From NCBI GenBank assembly GCA_000720375.1, contig JOAA01000022.1, positions 128,268 through 192,267 of the forward strand: a DNA stretch of 64,000 nucleotides, read 5' to 3'. Made by a program: the position numbers and the translations under genes. The notes beneath the pieces are model-generated. The model was not told the origin of the DNA. It saw only the letters and a list, made by a program, of their open reading frames with translations, and made no database searches. Source of the stretch: Rhodococcus rhodnii (lineage in GTDB: Bacteria; Actinomycetota; Actinomycetes; Mycobacteriales; Pseudonocardiaceae). Shown here piece by piece: positions 7,824-16,988 of this stretch. The first letter of the stretch is position 1. Each line of letters begins with the position of its first letter.

Positions 7824-8030
7824 TCACCGCGAAACACATGTCGGACAGCGGTGTGGGCCTGTTGGTTGATCGGTGCCCTGCCAGCCTTCGTTGGTGGCCA
7901 GTTGCCACAATTGCAGCCACGCACCACGGAAGGTCAAGTACTCATTCGAGGTGCCGCGCGTGGTCCCGCAGCGGTCGCAGATCAACGCGAGCCTTGAGTG
8001 TGGGTCCCGGTTCTTGGGCTGTGCGGTCAT
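7824..8030 (-). CDS. Mini zinc-ribbon protein, paralog 1
   Basis: A 68-residue protein with CDRCG near residue 18 and CPTC near residue 63, spaced as two halves of a zinc ribbon, and between them a tryptophan-rich segment AWLQLWQLATNEGW. A paralog at 12959-13159 has the same Cys spacing and the same AW-LLWQ-GW-GPH pattern. The ATG at 8030 has GGGAAGG 2-8 nt upstream. Likely a small metal-binding regulator or adaptor; no known family name is recognised. Box c lies 54-73 nt upstream of the start. Confidence 0.6.
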   Translation of the reverse strand: MTAQPKNRDPHSRLALICDRCGTTRGTSNEYLTFRGAWLQLWQLATNEGWQGTDQPTGPHRCPTCVSR

Positions 8031-8083
8031 GTCCTTCCCGGTACTCGTTGCGTCGTACGATGCCGGAATTCAACCGGTTGTCT

Positions 8084-8103
8084 TTGCATTGTGCAATAGT
8101 TGT
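8084..8103. promoter_or_regulatory. Recurrent box, copy c
   Basis: TTGC, five bases (ATTGT), then core GCAATAGTTGT (8093-8103). It lies upstream of the mini zinc-ribbon gene 7824-8030 and abuts the stop codon of ctaD. Full match to the TTGC-N5-GCAA-N3-TTGY pattern. Confidence 0.65.
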
Positions 8104-9740
8104 CACAAACTGGTGTGCTGTCGCTCGAGCTCCTCGTGGTGGTGCAGCTCGAAGGCGGGCCGCTCGGAACAGATTCGCGGCATTGTGTGGAAGTTGTGCC
8201 TTGGCGGTGGCGAGGTGGTCGCCCACTCCAGCGAGTTGCCGAAGCCCCACGAGTCGTCGGCGTCGTTCTTGCGGCCGTATCGGTAGCTGACGAAGACGTT
8301 CCACAGGAAGGGAAGCATGGATGCGCCGAGCACGAATGCGCCGACTGACGAGATCAGGTTCAGGGTGCTGAACCCATCGGTCGGGAGGTAGTCCACGTAA
8401 CGGCGCGGCATTCCCTGGGTGCCCAGCAGATGGTGCAGGGCGAATGTCGTGTGGAAGCCGGCAAACGTCATCCAGAAGTGCAGTTTGCCCAGCCGTTCGC
8501 CGAGCATGCGGCCGGTGGCTTTGGGGAACCAGAAGTAGATCCCGGAGAACGTGGCGAACACGATCGTGCCGAACAACACGTAGTGCAGGTGGGCGACAAC
8601 GAAGTACGTGTCCGTGGTGTGGAAGTCCAGCGGCGGCGACGCCAGCAGGACCCCGGTGAGGCCGCCGCCGAGGAAAGTGACCAGGAATCCGATCGCCCAC
8701 AGCATCGGGGTGGGGAAGGTGAGCTGTCCCTTCCACATGGTCAGGATCCAGTTGAAGAACTTGATCCCGGTCGGCACGGCGATCAAGAAGGACATGATCG
8801 CGAAGAAGGGCAACAGCACCGCGCCGGTGGCGAACATGTGGTGCGCCCACACGGCCATGGAGAGGCCTCCGATGGCCAGGGTGGCGAAGATGAGTGCCTT
8901 GTAGCCGAACAGGGGTTTGCGGGCGAAGACCGGGATGACTTCGCTGATGATGCCGAAGAACGGCAGCGCGACGATGTAGACCTCGGGATGGCCGAAGAAC
9001 CAGAACATGTGCTGCCAGAGGATGGCACCGCCGTTGGCCGGATCGAACACGTGCGCGCCGAGCCGTCTGTCCGCCAGCAGTCCGAACAGTGCCGCAGTCA
9101 GTACCGGGAATGCCATCAACACGAGAACCGCGGTGACGAGGATGTTCCATGTGAAGATCGGCATCCGGAACATCGTCATACCGGGTGCGCGGAGGCACAC
9201 GATGGTCGTGATCATGTTGACTGAGCCGAGTACCGTGCTGATGCCGGTCACGATCAGTCCGGCCGCCCACAGGTCGCCGCCGACACCAGGGGAGTGGCCC
9301 GCACGGGAGAGGGGAGCGTAGGAGAACCATCCGAAATCGGCCGCGCCACCGGGAGTGAGAAAACCTGAGATAACGATCAGGCCGCCGAACAGGAACAACC
9401 AGTAGGACAGTGCATTGAGTCTGGGGAACGCCACGTCCGGCGAACCGATCTGCAGCGGCAGGATGTAGTTGGCAAAGCCGAACACGGTCGGTGTGGCGTA
9501 CAGCAGCATCATCAAGGTGCCGTGCATGGTGAACATCTGGTTGTACTGCTCGTTCGTCACCACTTGCAGGCCAGGAGCCAGCAGCTCGGCGCGCATGATC
9601 ATCGCCATGGCACCGGCGAGCAGGAAGAATCCGAACGCTGTCGCCAGGTACAGCAGACCGATGTGCTTGTGGTCGGTGGTGCGCAGCGCCGTGACCAATC
9701 CAGAACCCAGCGGAGCCCTCGGCCGGGCCGGCGGGCTCAT
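8103..9740 (-). CDS. ctaD: Cytochrome c oxidase subunit I (aa3-type)
   Basis: A 545-residue, 12-span haem-copper oxidase subunit. Visible motifs: the low-spin haem His in [14 protein letters not shown], the CuB/proton-channel segment [15 protein letters not shown] (cross-linked His-Tyr and the D-channel Glu), the K-channel region, WAHHMF (CuB histidines) and [15 protein letters not shown] with the two haem-a/a3 histidines. It catalyses O2 reduction with proton pumping in the membrane. It is the last gene of qcrA-qcrB-ctaD, with ATGA overlap to qcrB. No subunit II or III gene (ctaC, ctaE) is in the window. The ribosome site is GAGGAG before ATG 9740. Confidence 0.96.
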   Translation of the reverse strand: MSPPARPRAPLGSGLVTALRTTDHKHIGLLYLATAFGFFLLAGAMAMIMRAELLAPGLQVVTNEQYNQMFTMHGTLMMLLYATPTVFGFANYILPLQIGSPDVAFPRLNALSYWLFLFGGLIVISGFLTPGGAADFGWFSYAPLSRAGHSPGVGGDLWAAGLIVTGISTVLGSVNMITTIVCLRAPGMTMFRMPIFTWNILVTAVLVLMAFPVLTAALFGLLADRRLGAHVFDPANGGAILWQHMFWFFGHPEVYIVALPFFGIISEVIPVFARKPLFGYKALIFATLAIGGLSMAVWAHHMFATGAVLLPFFAIMSFLIAVPTGIKFFNWILTMWKGQLTFPTPMLWAIGFLVTFLGGGLTGVLLASPPLDFHTTDTYFVVAHLHYVLFGTIVFATFSGIYFWFPKATGRMLGERLGKLHFWMTFAGFHTTFALHHLLGTQGMPRRYVDYLPTDGFSTLNLISSVGAFVLGASMLPFLWNVFVSYRYGRKNDADDSWGFGNSLEWATTSPPPRHNFHTMPRICSERPAFELHHHEELERQHTSL

Positions 9741-11299
9741 CGTGTCTCCTCGTGGTCAGCGGCACGGGCTCGTCGCAGGGCTTCGGTTTCCGCACGGGGA
9801 TCTGGACTCAGCAGGCTGCCTGGAACGGCTTGGCCGCTGACGGAAGGAAACTCATTCATCCGTTTGGGGACAGGAGTACCCATGTACGGCAAGGCGCGCT
9901 GGTCGCCGTCGTCGTCGGCCGGTCCGATCGGCTGATGGATCTCCAGATAGCCGCCGTCGGGTCGGCGGCGGATGATCCCCGTTTCGATGCCGTGGTGGAG
10001 TACCTCCCGGTCCGTGCGTTGCAGGCCGAGGCAGAGCCGGTAGACCGCGTAATAGGCCAACGGTGGGAGGAACAGCAGCCCCAACCGGCCGATCCAGACC
10101 GCGGCGTTGAGCGAGATATTGAGTTCTAGGGCGAGCGTGTCGTTGAACCCGGACAACAGCAGCACGACGAAGAAGGTCAGTGCCATTGCTCCCAATGCCG
10201 AGCGGACGGGGACGTCACGAGGTCGTTGAATGAGGTTGTGATGGGCGGTGTCTCCGGTGAACCTTCGCTCGATCCACGGATATGCCGCGGCCACGACGAG
10301 CACGACGACCGGCAGGAACACCATGGGCCAGAACACGCCCGGCAGCCGGTATCCGGCCAGCGCGATCTCCCATGGCGGCCATAGCCGCCCGGCGCCGTCG
10401 ATCCAGGCGATGTACCAATCCGGCTGGGATCCGGCCGAGATCGCGGCGGGCCGGTACGGTCCGTAGTTCCAGATCGGGTTGATCTGCAGGAGCCCGCCCA
10501 TCAGGGCCAACACGCCGACCACGGCGATGAACAGGCCCGCGCTCTTGGCCGCGAAGATCGGAACGATCCGGACACCGACCACATTGCGTTCCGTGCGACG
10601 TGGCCCTGGTGCCTGGGTGTGCTTCTGGTACCAGATCAGTCCGAGATGGACGGCCACGAGCGCGACCAGCAACCCGGGCAGCAGGAACACGTGCGCGGTA
10701 TACAGACGTGGAATGATCTCGTCATCCGGATACTCGCCGCCGAACACCGCCCAGTGCAGCCAAGTTCCGATTACCGGGATCGACAGCACGATGCCGGACA
10801 TGATCCGCAGCCCGGTGCCGGACAGCAGGTCGTCGGGCAGCGAGTAACCAGCGAACCCCTCGGCCATACCCAGCGCGAACAGCGAGATGCCAATGACCCA
10901 ATTGCCTTCCCGCGGACGACGGAACGCCCCGGTGAAGAAGATTCGGAGCATGTGCACGACGATCGCCGCCATGAACACCAACGCCGCCCAGTGGTGTACC
11001 TGGCGTGCGAACAATCCGCCCCGCACCTCGAAGGAAATGTCCAGGCCACTGGCGTACGCGCGCGAGACCTCCAGCCCTTGGGCGAACGTGTAGGCGCCCT
11101 GGTAGCGCACCTCTGCCATGGAGGGGTCGAAGAACAGTGCCAGGTAGGTGCCTGACAACAACAGCACGACGAAGCAGTAGAGCGCGATCTCGCCGAGCAG
11201 GAACGACCATCGAGTAGGAAAGACCTTGTTGAGCTGGCGGCGCAACCCGCTGGCGAAGTGCAACCGGTCATCCAGCACACGGAACCAACGCGGTGTCAT
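9737..11299 (-). CDS. qcrB: Cytochrome bc1 complex, cytochrome b subunit
   Basis: A 520-residue protein. The two haem-binding helices are visible: [19 protein letters not shown] and [18 protein letters not shown], each with the expected histidine pairs. The quinol-site motif is PDWY (in QPDWYIAW) rather than the proteobacterial PEWY; PDWY is usual in actinobacteria. A long hydrophilic C-terminal tail (from about residue 440) is typical of this lineage. It passes electrons from menaquinol to the Rieske centre. ATGA overlaps join it to qcrA upstream and ctaD downstream. Absence of qcrC (dihaem cytochrome c) beside it is unusual. Confidence 0.95.
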   Translation of the reverse strand: MTPRWFRVLDDRLHFASGLRRQLNKVFPTRWSFLLGEIALYCFVVLLLSGTYLALFFDPSMAEVRYQGAYTFAQGLEVSRAYASGLDISFEVRGGLFARQVHHWAALVFMAAIVVHMLRIFFTGAFRRPREGNWVIGISLFALGMAEGFAGYSLPDDLLSGTGLRIMSGIVLSIPVIGTWLHWAVFGGEYPDDEIIPRLYTAHVFLLPGLLVALVAVHLGLIWYQKHTQAPGPRRTERNVVGVRIVPIFAAKSAGLFIAVVGVLALMGGLLQINPIWNYGPYRPAAISAGSQPDWYIAWIDGAGRLWPPWEIALAGYRLPGVFWPMVFLPVVVLVVAAAYPWIERRFTGDTAHHNLIQRPRDVPVRSALGAMALTFFVVLLLSGFNDTLALELNISLNAAVWIGRLGLLFLPPLAYYAVYRLCLGLQRTDREVLHHGIETGIIRRRPDGGYLEIHQPIGPADDDGDQRALPYMGTPVPKRMNEFPSVSGQAVPGSLLSPDPRAETEALRRARAADHEETR

Positions 11300-12405
11300 C
11301 CCAGCTCCCAGAAACCGGGGCCGACCGGCGCGCTGAAGTCCCCCGTCGCGATGAAGTACCCATCCTCGTCAATGGTGATCGGCAGCTGCGGCAGAGCCCG
11401 GGCAGCTGGGCCGAAGACCGGACGCGCACCGGCGTTGAGATCGAACTGCGACTGGTGACAAGGACAGACCAGGCGGTTGGTCTGCATCTCGAACAACGAC
11501 GCCGGACAGCCCAGGTGTGTGCACAGCTTCGAATACGCGTAGAAGTCTCCGAAGTGGAACTGCTCCCTGCCCGCTGAGGAAACCACCGGGTCCTCAGGCC
11601 GGAAACGGAAGAGCATGGCCGGGTTGTCCGCACGACGTGTCGCGGCGAGCAGTTGTTCGTGATCTCCACGTTCGGATTCCCGGAAGGGCACCACGGTAGC
11701 CATCGATCCGGCGACCAGGTCGGCGGGCCGGACCAGCACGACGGCGTGCGGATCCGCGACGTCCATCCGTAGGTAGACCTTCTCGCCGTCGATCGGCGCC
11801 CAACCGGTATGCCACAGCGACTCCGGGCTCGCCGGGTGTGTCCATGGGTTCTTCACAAAGCTGCCTGCGACCGCTATACCCGCCCCTACCCCGGCCACGC
11901 CTGCCGCGGCGCCGACCGCGCGCCCCATCCAAGTCCTGCGATTGACCGTGGACTTCTTCAGCCCGGACTGTTTCCCGGCGTCGTCGAGGACGGCGACCGC
12001 TGTCTGCTGGTCGATCTCGGCGGACGGCTCGTCGTGGCGCTGCTGCACTGCCAGCTCCTTCGGCATGAACCGCTTCACGTACAACACGAGGCCGACGAAG
12101 ATGCTCAGCAGGGCAGTGCCGAGCGTGAGCCCGAGCATCGGCGTGTACAGGACGTACCAGTCGTGGCCGGGCATACCCGGCTGAACGTACGCCGATGGCC
12201 AGAACAGGTAACAGCACACGAACGCCAGTCCAGATGCGACAGACAGGCCGAACCAGGCCAAGACATGCCGTCGAGCACGTCGTTCCGCGCGGGTAGCCGG
12301 TACTGGCCATGGGTCGGAGTAACGGACCAGTTCGACATCGTCCCGTTTGGCGGCAAGGCGAACCGAGTCCGTGTCGTTGGTCGGCTTGGATTCTTTGTCT
12401 GGCAC
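11296..12405 (-). CDS. qcrA: Cytochrome bc1 complex, Rieske iron-sulfur subunit
   Basis: A 369-residue protein with three N-terminal spans (about residues 45-65, 85-110 and 175-195), the actinobacterial form, and a C-terminal Rieske domain with CTHLGC and CPCHQSQFD holding the 2Fe-2S cluster. I start it at GTG 12405 because AGGGAGG lies 5 nt upstream; a frame extension to 12519 would run through box d. It receives electrons from quinol at cytochrome b. First gene of the qcrA-qcrB-ctaD unit; box d (12478-12500) lies about 75 nt before the start. Confidence 0.94.
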   Translation of the reverse strand: MPDKESKPTNDTDSVRLAAKRDDVELVRYSDPWPVPATRAERRARRHVLAWFGLSVASGLAFVCCYLFWPSAYVQPGMPGHDWYVLYTPMLGLTLGTALLSIFVGLVLYVKRFMPKELAVQQRHDEPSAEIDQQTAVAVLDDAGKQSGLKKSTVNRRTWMGRAVGAAAGVAGVGAGIAVAGSFVKNPWTHPASPESLWHTGWAPIDGEKVYLRMDVADPHAVVLVRPADLVAGSMATVVPFRESERGDHEQLLAATRRADNPAMLFRFRPEDPVVSSAGREQFHFGDFYAYSKLCTHLGCPASLFEMQTNRLVCPCHQSQFDLNAGARPVFGPAARALPQLPITIDEDGYFIATGDFSAPVGPGFWELG

Positions 12406-12477
12406 ATCTGCCTCCCTATGGCGACATAGGTGCAGGTTCCCGTTGGTGGTGCCTTGAAACCACTCCTCGAGGTCGTT

Positions 12478-12500
12478 GCATCGATAGTTGCCTACTGCAA
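12478..12500. promoter_or_regulatory. Recurrent box, copy d (before qcrA)
   Basis: On the minus strand TTGC, AGTAG, then GCAACTATCGA. The first half matches the box fully; the second half of the core is degenerate (TCGA instead of TTGC). Placed 73-95 nt before the qcrA start. A second TTGC-like pair flanks it. Confidence 0.45.
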
Positions 12501-12577
12501 AGCTTGCGGTGGGGTTCAATGACGAACCCTAGGTGCCGACGGCCCGGCCGTCGGCACCCTTTGAGGGTTCGTGGATG

Positions 12578-12597
12578 TTGTATTAAGCAACTGTTGC
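12578..12597. promoter_or_regulatory. Recurrent box, copy e (before HesB-like gene)
   Basis: TTGT, ATTAA, then GCAACTGTTGC at 12587-12597, a perfect 11-bp inverted repeat, 68 nt before the ATG at 12666. One of the strongest copies of the box. TTGCAT inside it and TATCTG 17 nt later could form a promoter. Confidence 0.65.
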
Positions 12598-12665
12598 ATC
12601 AGTGGTCAAACAGCTGTATCTGCTCATACGGTGGGTGAAATCCGTCTGAGTGGGAAGGACGACGA

Positions 12666-12983
12666 ATGCTGACGGTGACTGAAGCCGCTGCCGAAGCGAT
12701 CAAGAACATGTCGGAGCGGGGTGGTGTTCAGGATGTGGGCGGATTGCGCGTCGACGTAGCGCCGCAGGACACGGACGGCAGGACTTTCGCACTGTCAATG
12801 GCCCCTGAGCCGTCCAGTGGGGATCAGATCGTGGTGGTCAGGCCGGGAGCGCACGTATTCATACATCCCGACGCGGCGGCACACATCTCGGACACGATCT
12901 TGGATGTGGGTGTGGCTGACGGCAGGGTCAGGTTCCGCCTGCTTCGGCGAAGGGAACGTCAGGATCCACAGGCTGGACAGTAG
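12666..12983 (+). CDS. HesB/IscA-fold protein lacking the cluster cysteines
   Basis: A 105-residue protein with the HesB/IscA fold pattern: MLTVTEAAAEAIKNM, GGLRVDVAPQD, the FALSMAPEPSSGDQIVV strand pair and VFIHPDAAAHISDTILDVGV. The three cysteines that carry the Fe-S cluster in IscA/ErpA are absent; the whole protein has no cysteine. It is therefore not a classical Fe-S carrier; related cysteine-less HesB proteins are common in actinobacteria and of unknown role. Ribosome site GGAAGGACG before ATG 12666. Its 3' end overlaps the convergent zinc-ribbon gene by 25 nt. Confidence 0.75.
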   Translation: MLTVTEAAAEAIKNMSERGGVQDVGGLRVDVAPQDTDGRTFALSMAPEPSSGDQIVVVRPGAHVFIHPDAAAHISDTILDVGVADGRVRFRLLRRRERQDPQAGQ

Positions 12984-13159
12984 TGCGGACCGATTGGTCG
13001 CGCATTGCCCTTCCAGCCTTTGTGCACACTCTGCTGCCACAGCAGTAGCCATGCGGCCCGATAGTCGTCCGACGGCTTTTCTTCGATAACGCTGTCGCCG
13101 CATCCGTCGCAGACCACGGTCAGCCTCGACACGTCGCGGTGTGGGGGGATTGCCGTCAT
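12959..13159 (-). CDS. Mini zinc-ribbon protein, paralog 2
   Basis: A 66-residue protein: CDGCG around residue 17, a middle segment AAWLLLWQQSVHKGWKG, then GPHYCPAC near the C-terminus. The four cysteines form a zinc-ribbon-like set. The pattern repeats that of paralog 1 (7824-8030). Its start at ATG 13159 lacks a strong ribosome site. Box f (13232-13252) lies 73-93 nt upstream, comparable to the spacing of box c before paralog 1. Convergent overlap with the HesB-like gene (12959-12983). Confidence 0.6.
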   Translation of the reverse strand: MTAIPPHRDVSRLTVVCDGCGDSVIEEKPSDDYRAAWLLLWQQSVHKGWKGNARPIGPHYCPACGS

Positions 13160-13231
13160 TCGATGTCATTGCCACCTTGTGCTGAAAGCTGCGGGGGCCG
13201 GATCGAATCATCGGTCAAAACGATGCACTCC

Positions 13232-13252
13232 GCAACTCTTGCGCTAAGCAAG
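13232..13252. promoter_or_regulatory. Recurrent box, copy f
   Basis: Minus strand: TTGC, TTAGC, then GCAAGAGTTGC (13242-13232). Full match to TTGC-N5-GCAA-N3-TTGC. Lies between the end of the second USP gene and the start of zinc-ribbon paralog 2. Confidence 0.65.
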
Positions 13253-13269
13253 CAGTTCGTGCCGAGTCG

Positions 13270-14172
13270 TCACGATGGCACGACCGCCACCGGGCACTTC
13301 GCGTGATAAAGCAACGCGTGACTGACCGACCCGAATACAGTCCGGCGGATCGGACCGTGCCGCCTGTTGCCGACGACGACCAGGCTGGCCATGTCGCTCC
13401 GGTCGACCAGGGCCTGCGCGGGCCTGTCGTCGACCACATCGAAGGTCGCTGGGACATCGGGATAGCGTTTCCGTCGCTCATCCAGGTGACGTCTGGCGAA
13501 CTCAGCTGTGGCCGCGCCTGGGGGTGCGGCGCGCCGGTCCGGATTGAACGCCGGGCCAACGAGACCCAGCCAGCGGGCGCCGAGTGCGTGGATGGCGTGG
13601 ACAGTGTTGCCGTGCGCGGCCGCGTGCTGGAACGCGAAGTCGAAGAGCTTCGCCGTGAAATCAGTGCCGTCCACGCCGACGAGGACTGGTCCATCCGTGG
13701 CTGAGTTCTCGTTTCCACGGACGATCACTGTGATCTGCCGTGCGGCATGCACCAGATCAGCCGCGGTCGAACCAATCAGCATGCGTGGTAGGGCGCTATG
13801 GCCTGACGACCCGACCACGATGAGTGCGCCGTCGAGTTCGGCGGTGATGTCGCTGATCGCGGTCGTCGCATCGGTGTCCGACAATGTGGCGACGACGTCA
13901 AGATCGGGTGCGGAGCGCCGAGTTTCGGTGACGAGCGGGCTCAAGGCTCTGATCGCTGTTTCCCTGCGGGGTCGGTCGACAGGGTCGAGCACTGGCTGCC
14001 GCACGTGGGCGCCTGCGGCTGGATGGAGGTCCAGCGCATGCACGATCACCAGTGCTCGTTCGCGAGCGGAGGCTTCGGCAGCGGCCCACTGGACGGCGTG
14101 CCTTGAGCCCGCCGAGTCATCGAAGCCGACGACCACCGCATGTCTGCGGTCGCGATGGTCCATGCAAGACAT
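13270..14172 (-). CDS. Universal stress protein, tandem UspA domains (second copy)
   Basis: A 300-residue protein with two UspA domains. Domain 1 opens HAVVVGFDDSAGSRHAVQ and has the ATP loop VGSSGHSALPRMLIGSTA; domain 2 opens VLVGVDGTDF and has VVGNRRHGPIRRTVFGSVSH. The organisation equals that of the USP at 2916-3830, but the sequences have diverged well beyond a recent duplication. The ATG at 14172 has AAGGAG upstream. Immediately upstream is a possible degenerate box (TATTGGTGTGTCAA near 14190), which I do not list as a separate feature. Likely role: ATP-linked stress or dormancy response in the cytoplasm. Confidence 0.9.
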   Translation of the reverse strand: MSCMDHRDRRHAVVVGFDDSAGSRHAVQWAAAEASARERALVIVHALDLHPAAGAHVRQPVLDPVDRPRRETAIRALSPLVTETRRSAPDLDVVATLSDTDATTAISDITAELDGALIVVGSSGHSALPRMLIGSTAADLVHAARQITVIVRGNENSATDGPVLVGVDGTDFTAKLFDFAFQHAAAHGNTVHAIHALGARWLGLVGPAFNPDRRAAPPGAATAEFARRHLDERRKRYPDVPATFDVVDDRPAQALVDRSDMASLVVVGNRRHGPIRRTVFGSVSHALLYHAKCPVAVVPS

Positions 14173-14230
14173 GAGACTCCTTAACGGAAGTATTGGTGTG
14201 TCAATTTGTGGCAGCAGCAGGGCTCTACCG

Positions 14231-15391
14231 TCACAGTGGCGCGATGCTCTTGCTGGCGCGTGTCATCACCGGGCGTAGCAGTCGCGAGAGGCTCGGCAAG
14301 CCAGCGGCCGCGACCAATGCGTCTCGTGTCGTGATCTGCCACTGGTGCCGGGGAACAACCCACTTCGCAGCCTTCCGTGCAATCGACTGATGCCGCTGAA
14401 CTGCAGGTCTCATCGCCGTCTCATAGCTGTTCAGAGCTGTCCTGAGATCGTGTTGCTCGTAGAGGGCGACTGTGAGCGCGAATGCGGATGCCATGGCCAG
14501 CGGCGTGTTCCAGCCTGTCAGTGAAGACACCGCGAGACCTGCGTCGCCGACCAGGGTTACTCGGCCGCGGCTCCAGCGGTCCAAGTCGACGTGTGCCACC
14601 TGGTTGTGCAACGGCATCGCCGGGCAGTGGCTCACTACATCGTGGATGATCCATCCCATGTCGCCGTATACCTCGTGTAGCAGCGTGCTGGCGTTGCCAC
14701 GCAGCGGCCGGTCTACGGTTTGGTGTGCCAGAGAAGTCGCCAGTAGGCCGTCGCCTAGCGGGTAGATGCATGCTTGGCGTCCTGGAGCACTCAGTACAGT
14801 GAACCGTCCGTCGATTTCCCGGTCGATGGCGTCGTCCTTGAACTTGTACGCGGCTGTCTCATAGCCCAAGGGACGCAGTATCAGGTCTTCCGGGCCGAAC
14901 ACGAGTCGGCGGATCCGGGAGCGCAGGCCATCAGCGCCGACGAGGAGATCGGCACGTTCCCTGGTCCCGTCGGAAAGCACGACGCCGACCTCATCCGCTG
15001 TCTGTCGGACGACTCGCACGGTCGTGCCGAATTCAATCGTCACGAGGCCGTTCAACGCGGTGCGGAGGACCTGCTCGAGATCTCCCCGCATCACAGTCGC
15101 CTCCCGCCTGTCAAGCGTCGCCTCGAACGCAGGCCGACGCAACCTGCCGCGGGGCTGTCCATCCCGGCGGACGTAGGTGATTTCAGGAATGTGATGCTCG
15201 ATCGACCGCAGTTCGGCGATCAGTCCCATCCGGGCGATGACGTCGTATCCAGGTCGGGTGAGGTGGACCATGTGGTCGTCGCCGCGGGGGCCGTCGGCGT
15301 CGTCGACGAGGAGCACGTCCCAGCCTGACTGGCGTAACCACCATGCCAGGGTGAGGCCGGCGATTCCAGCGCCGCAGATGATTACCCGCAT
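14231..15391 (-). CDS. FAD-dependent monooxygenase (PHBH-type)
   Basis: A 386-residue flavoprotein. The FAD Rossmann motif is at the very start (VIICGAGIAGLTLAWWL), the DG motif is in ERADLLVGADGLRSRIR near residue 165, and the second FAD motif RVTLVGDAGLAVS is near residue 280. This order is that of group A aromatic hydroxylases/tetracycline-type monooxygenases, which use NAD(P)H and O2. Substrate unknown. The frame remains open far upstream, but ATG 15391 directly precedes the Rossmann motif, so I use it. No ribosome site is visible, so it may be leaderless. Divergent from the POT transporter. Confidence 0.85.
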   Translation of the reverse strand: MRVIICGAGIAGLTLAWWLRQSGWDVLLVDDADGPRGDDHMVHLTRPGYDVIARMGLIAELRSIEHHIPEITYVRRDGQPRGRLRRPAFEATLDRREATVMRGDLEQVLRTALNGLVTIEFGTTVRVVRQTADEVGVVLSDGTRERADLLVGADGLRSRIRRLVFGPEDLILRPLGYETAAYKFKDDAIDREIDGRFTVLSAPGRQACIYPLGDGLLATSLAHQTVDRPLRGNASTLLHEVYGDMGWIIHDVVSHCPAMPLHNQVAHVDLDRWSRGRVTLVGDAGLAVSSLTGWNTPLAMASAFALTVALYEQHDLRTALNSYETAMRPAVQRHQSIARKAAKWVVPRHQWQITTRDALVAAAGLPSLSRLLRPVMTRASKSIAPL

Positions 15392-15401
15392 GGCACAACC
15401 C

Positions 15402-15420
15402 TTGCATTGGGCAAAGATGA
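15402..15420. promoter_or_regulatory. Recurrent box, weak copy h
   Basis: TTGC, ATTGG, then GCAAAGATGAA. The first TTGC-N5-GCAA part is good, the last half is lost. It lies 11-29 nt before the start of the monooxygenase, between divergent genes. Confidence 0.4.
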
Positions 15421-15526
15421 ATGTCCAGTCTGCCGAAGATCGAATCCCTTCCGGGATTACCGGCTTGGTGACATGGGTATCCACGTACGCGTCTGTCACA
15501 CATCTGGACCAAGGGCGGTGGCGCGG

Positions 15527-16987
15527 ATGAGCGTTCCAGCGGCGAAAAGCAAACAGGAGAAAGGGTTCTTCGGGCACCCCCGTGCGCTGGCACACCTGTT
15601 CGGCGTGGAGATGTGGGAACGCTTCTCCTTCTACGGCATGCAGGGGATCCTCACCATCTACCTGTACTACTCGGTCGCTGAAGGTGGGCTGGCACTGCCT
15701 GAGGCCACCGCTACGAGCATCGTTGGTGCCTACGGTGGTCTGGTCTACCTGTCCACGATCGTGGGAGCGTGGATCGCTGACCGGCTGCTCGGCTCGGAGC
15801 GAGTGCTCTTCTACAGCGCCATTCTGATCATGTTCGGGCATGTGTCACTCGCGTTGCTTCCCGGTTTCGTCGGTGTGGGCGTGGGTCTCGGCGCGGTGGC
15901 GCTGGGTAGTGGCGGGCTCAAGGCGAACGCGACATCCATCGTCGGATCGCTGTATGCCCCTGGAGATGAACGCAGGGACGCCGGGTTCTCGCTGTTCTAC
16001 CTCGGCGTGAACCTCGGTGCGTTCAGCGGGCCGCTGCTGACCGGCCTGGCGCAGGAAGAGCTGGGATTCCACTACGGCTTCGGCCTTGCCGCGATCGGGA
16101 TGGCAGCGGGCCTGATCCAATACTCGGTGGGACGCCGCAAGCTGCCACCCGAGACGAACACCGTGCCGAATCCCCTCCCGGTGGGCAAGCGACCACTGGT
16201 CGGCGGCCTCGTGCTGGCCGTCGTCGGCGTGGTCGTCGTCTTGGTGTTGACAGGCGTGATCTCTGCGGCGAACCTCGCGAACATCACCGTCGTGGTGATC
16301 ATCGTGGCGGCCGTGGCTTACTTCGCAGTGATTCTCTCGAGTAGGCGGATCACCGCGGTGGAACGCAAGCGGGTGTTCAGCTTCATACCGATGTTCCTGG
16401 CCAGCTTCGTGTTCTTCTCGCTGTTCCAGCAGCAGTTCACCGTGGTGACGATCTACTCCGACCAGCGCCTTGACCGCACCTTCTTCGGCTGGGAGATGCC
16501 GGTGTCGTGGGTGAACTCCATCAACCCGATCTTTGTGATCCTGCTGGCCGGTGCCTTCGCCGCGCTGTGGACCAAGCTAGGGTCCCGGCAACCGTCCACT
16601 CCGATCAAATTCGCACTGGGCACGGTCGTGATGGGCGTGGCATTTCTGATGTTCCTGCCGATGAGTGGCAGCAGCGGCAACAGCACTCCGTTGGTGATGC
16701 TGGTGGTCATCCTCCTGCTGTTCACCGTCGCCGAGCTATTGCTGTCACCGGTCGGCCTTTCGCTGTCGACGAAACTCGCGCCGGCGGCCTTTCGCACCCA
16801 GATGGTGGCGCTCAACTTCCTTTCGGTCGCTTTGGGTACCGCCATGGCGGGCTCGCTGGCGAAGTACTACGACGTGGACAATGAAGCACCGTACTTCTTG
16901 GTCGTCGGTGGCGCGGCAGTTGTCTTCGGCATCCTGCTCGCTGTGGCTAGTCCGTACATTCGGAGGCTGATGAGCGGCGTGCACTGA
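15527..16987 (+). CDS. POT/PTR-family proton-coupled oligopeptide transporter
   Basis: A 486-residue, about 12-14 span transporter. The POT signature is visible: HLFGVEMWERFSFYGMQG (the ExxER-type helix 1 motif) and LGVNLGAFSGPLLTG (PTR2 motif in helix 5), with GSGGLKANATSIVG between. Such proteins import di- and tripeptides with protons through the cytoplasmic membrane. Start ATG 15527 is preferred over an upstream ATG at 15407 that would add a Cys-rich segment not seen in the family. Convergent on the CaCA gene, with one base between their ends. Confidence 0.88.
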   Translation: MSVPAAKSKQEKGFFGHPRALAHLFGVEMWERFSFYGMQGILTIYLYYSVAEGGLALPEATATSIVGAYGGLVYLSTIVGAWIADRLLGSERVLFYSAILIMFGHVSLALLPGFVGVGVGLGAVALGSGGLKANATSIVGSLYAPGDERRDAGFSLFYLGVNLGAFSGPLLTGLAQEELGFHYGFGLAAIGMAAGLIQYSVGRRKLPPETNTVPNPLPVGKRPLVGGLVLAVVGVVVVLVLTGVISAANLANITVVVIIVAAVAYFAVILSSRRITAVERKRVFSFIPMFLASFVFFSLFQQQFTVVTIYSDQRLDRTFFGWEMPVSWVNSINPIFVILLAGAFAALWTKLGSRQPSTPIKFALGTVVMGVAFLMFLPMSGSSGNSTPLVMLVVILLLFTVAELLLSPVGLSLSTKLAPAAFRTQMVALNFLSVALGTAMAGSLAKYYDVDNEAPYFLVVGGAAVVFGILLAVASPYIRRLMSGVH

Positions 16988-16988
16988 C

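Noticed and set aside
7942..9795. 617-residue frame overlapping ctaD on the same strand in another register
   Set aside because: It lacks domain character (Arg/His/Pro-rich) and exists because GC-rich codons suppress stops; ctaD itself has all oxidase motifs in its frame.
14180..14215. Box-like sequence before the second USP gene (TATTGGTGTGTCAA)
   Set aside because: Only loose resemblance; neither the GCAA nor the TTGC half is intact, so it was left out of the box list.
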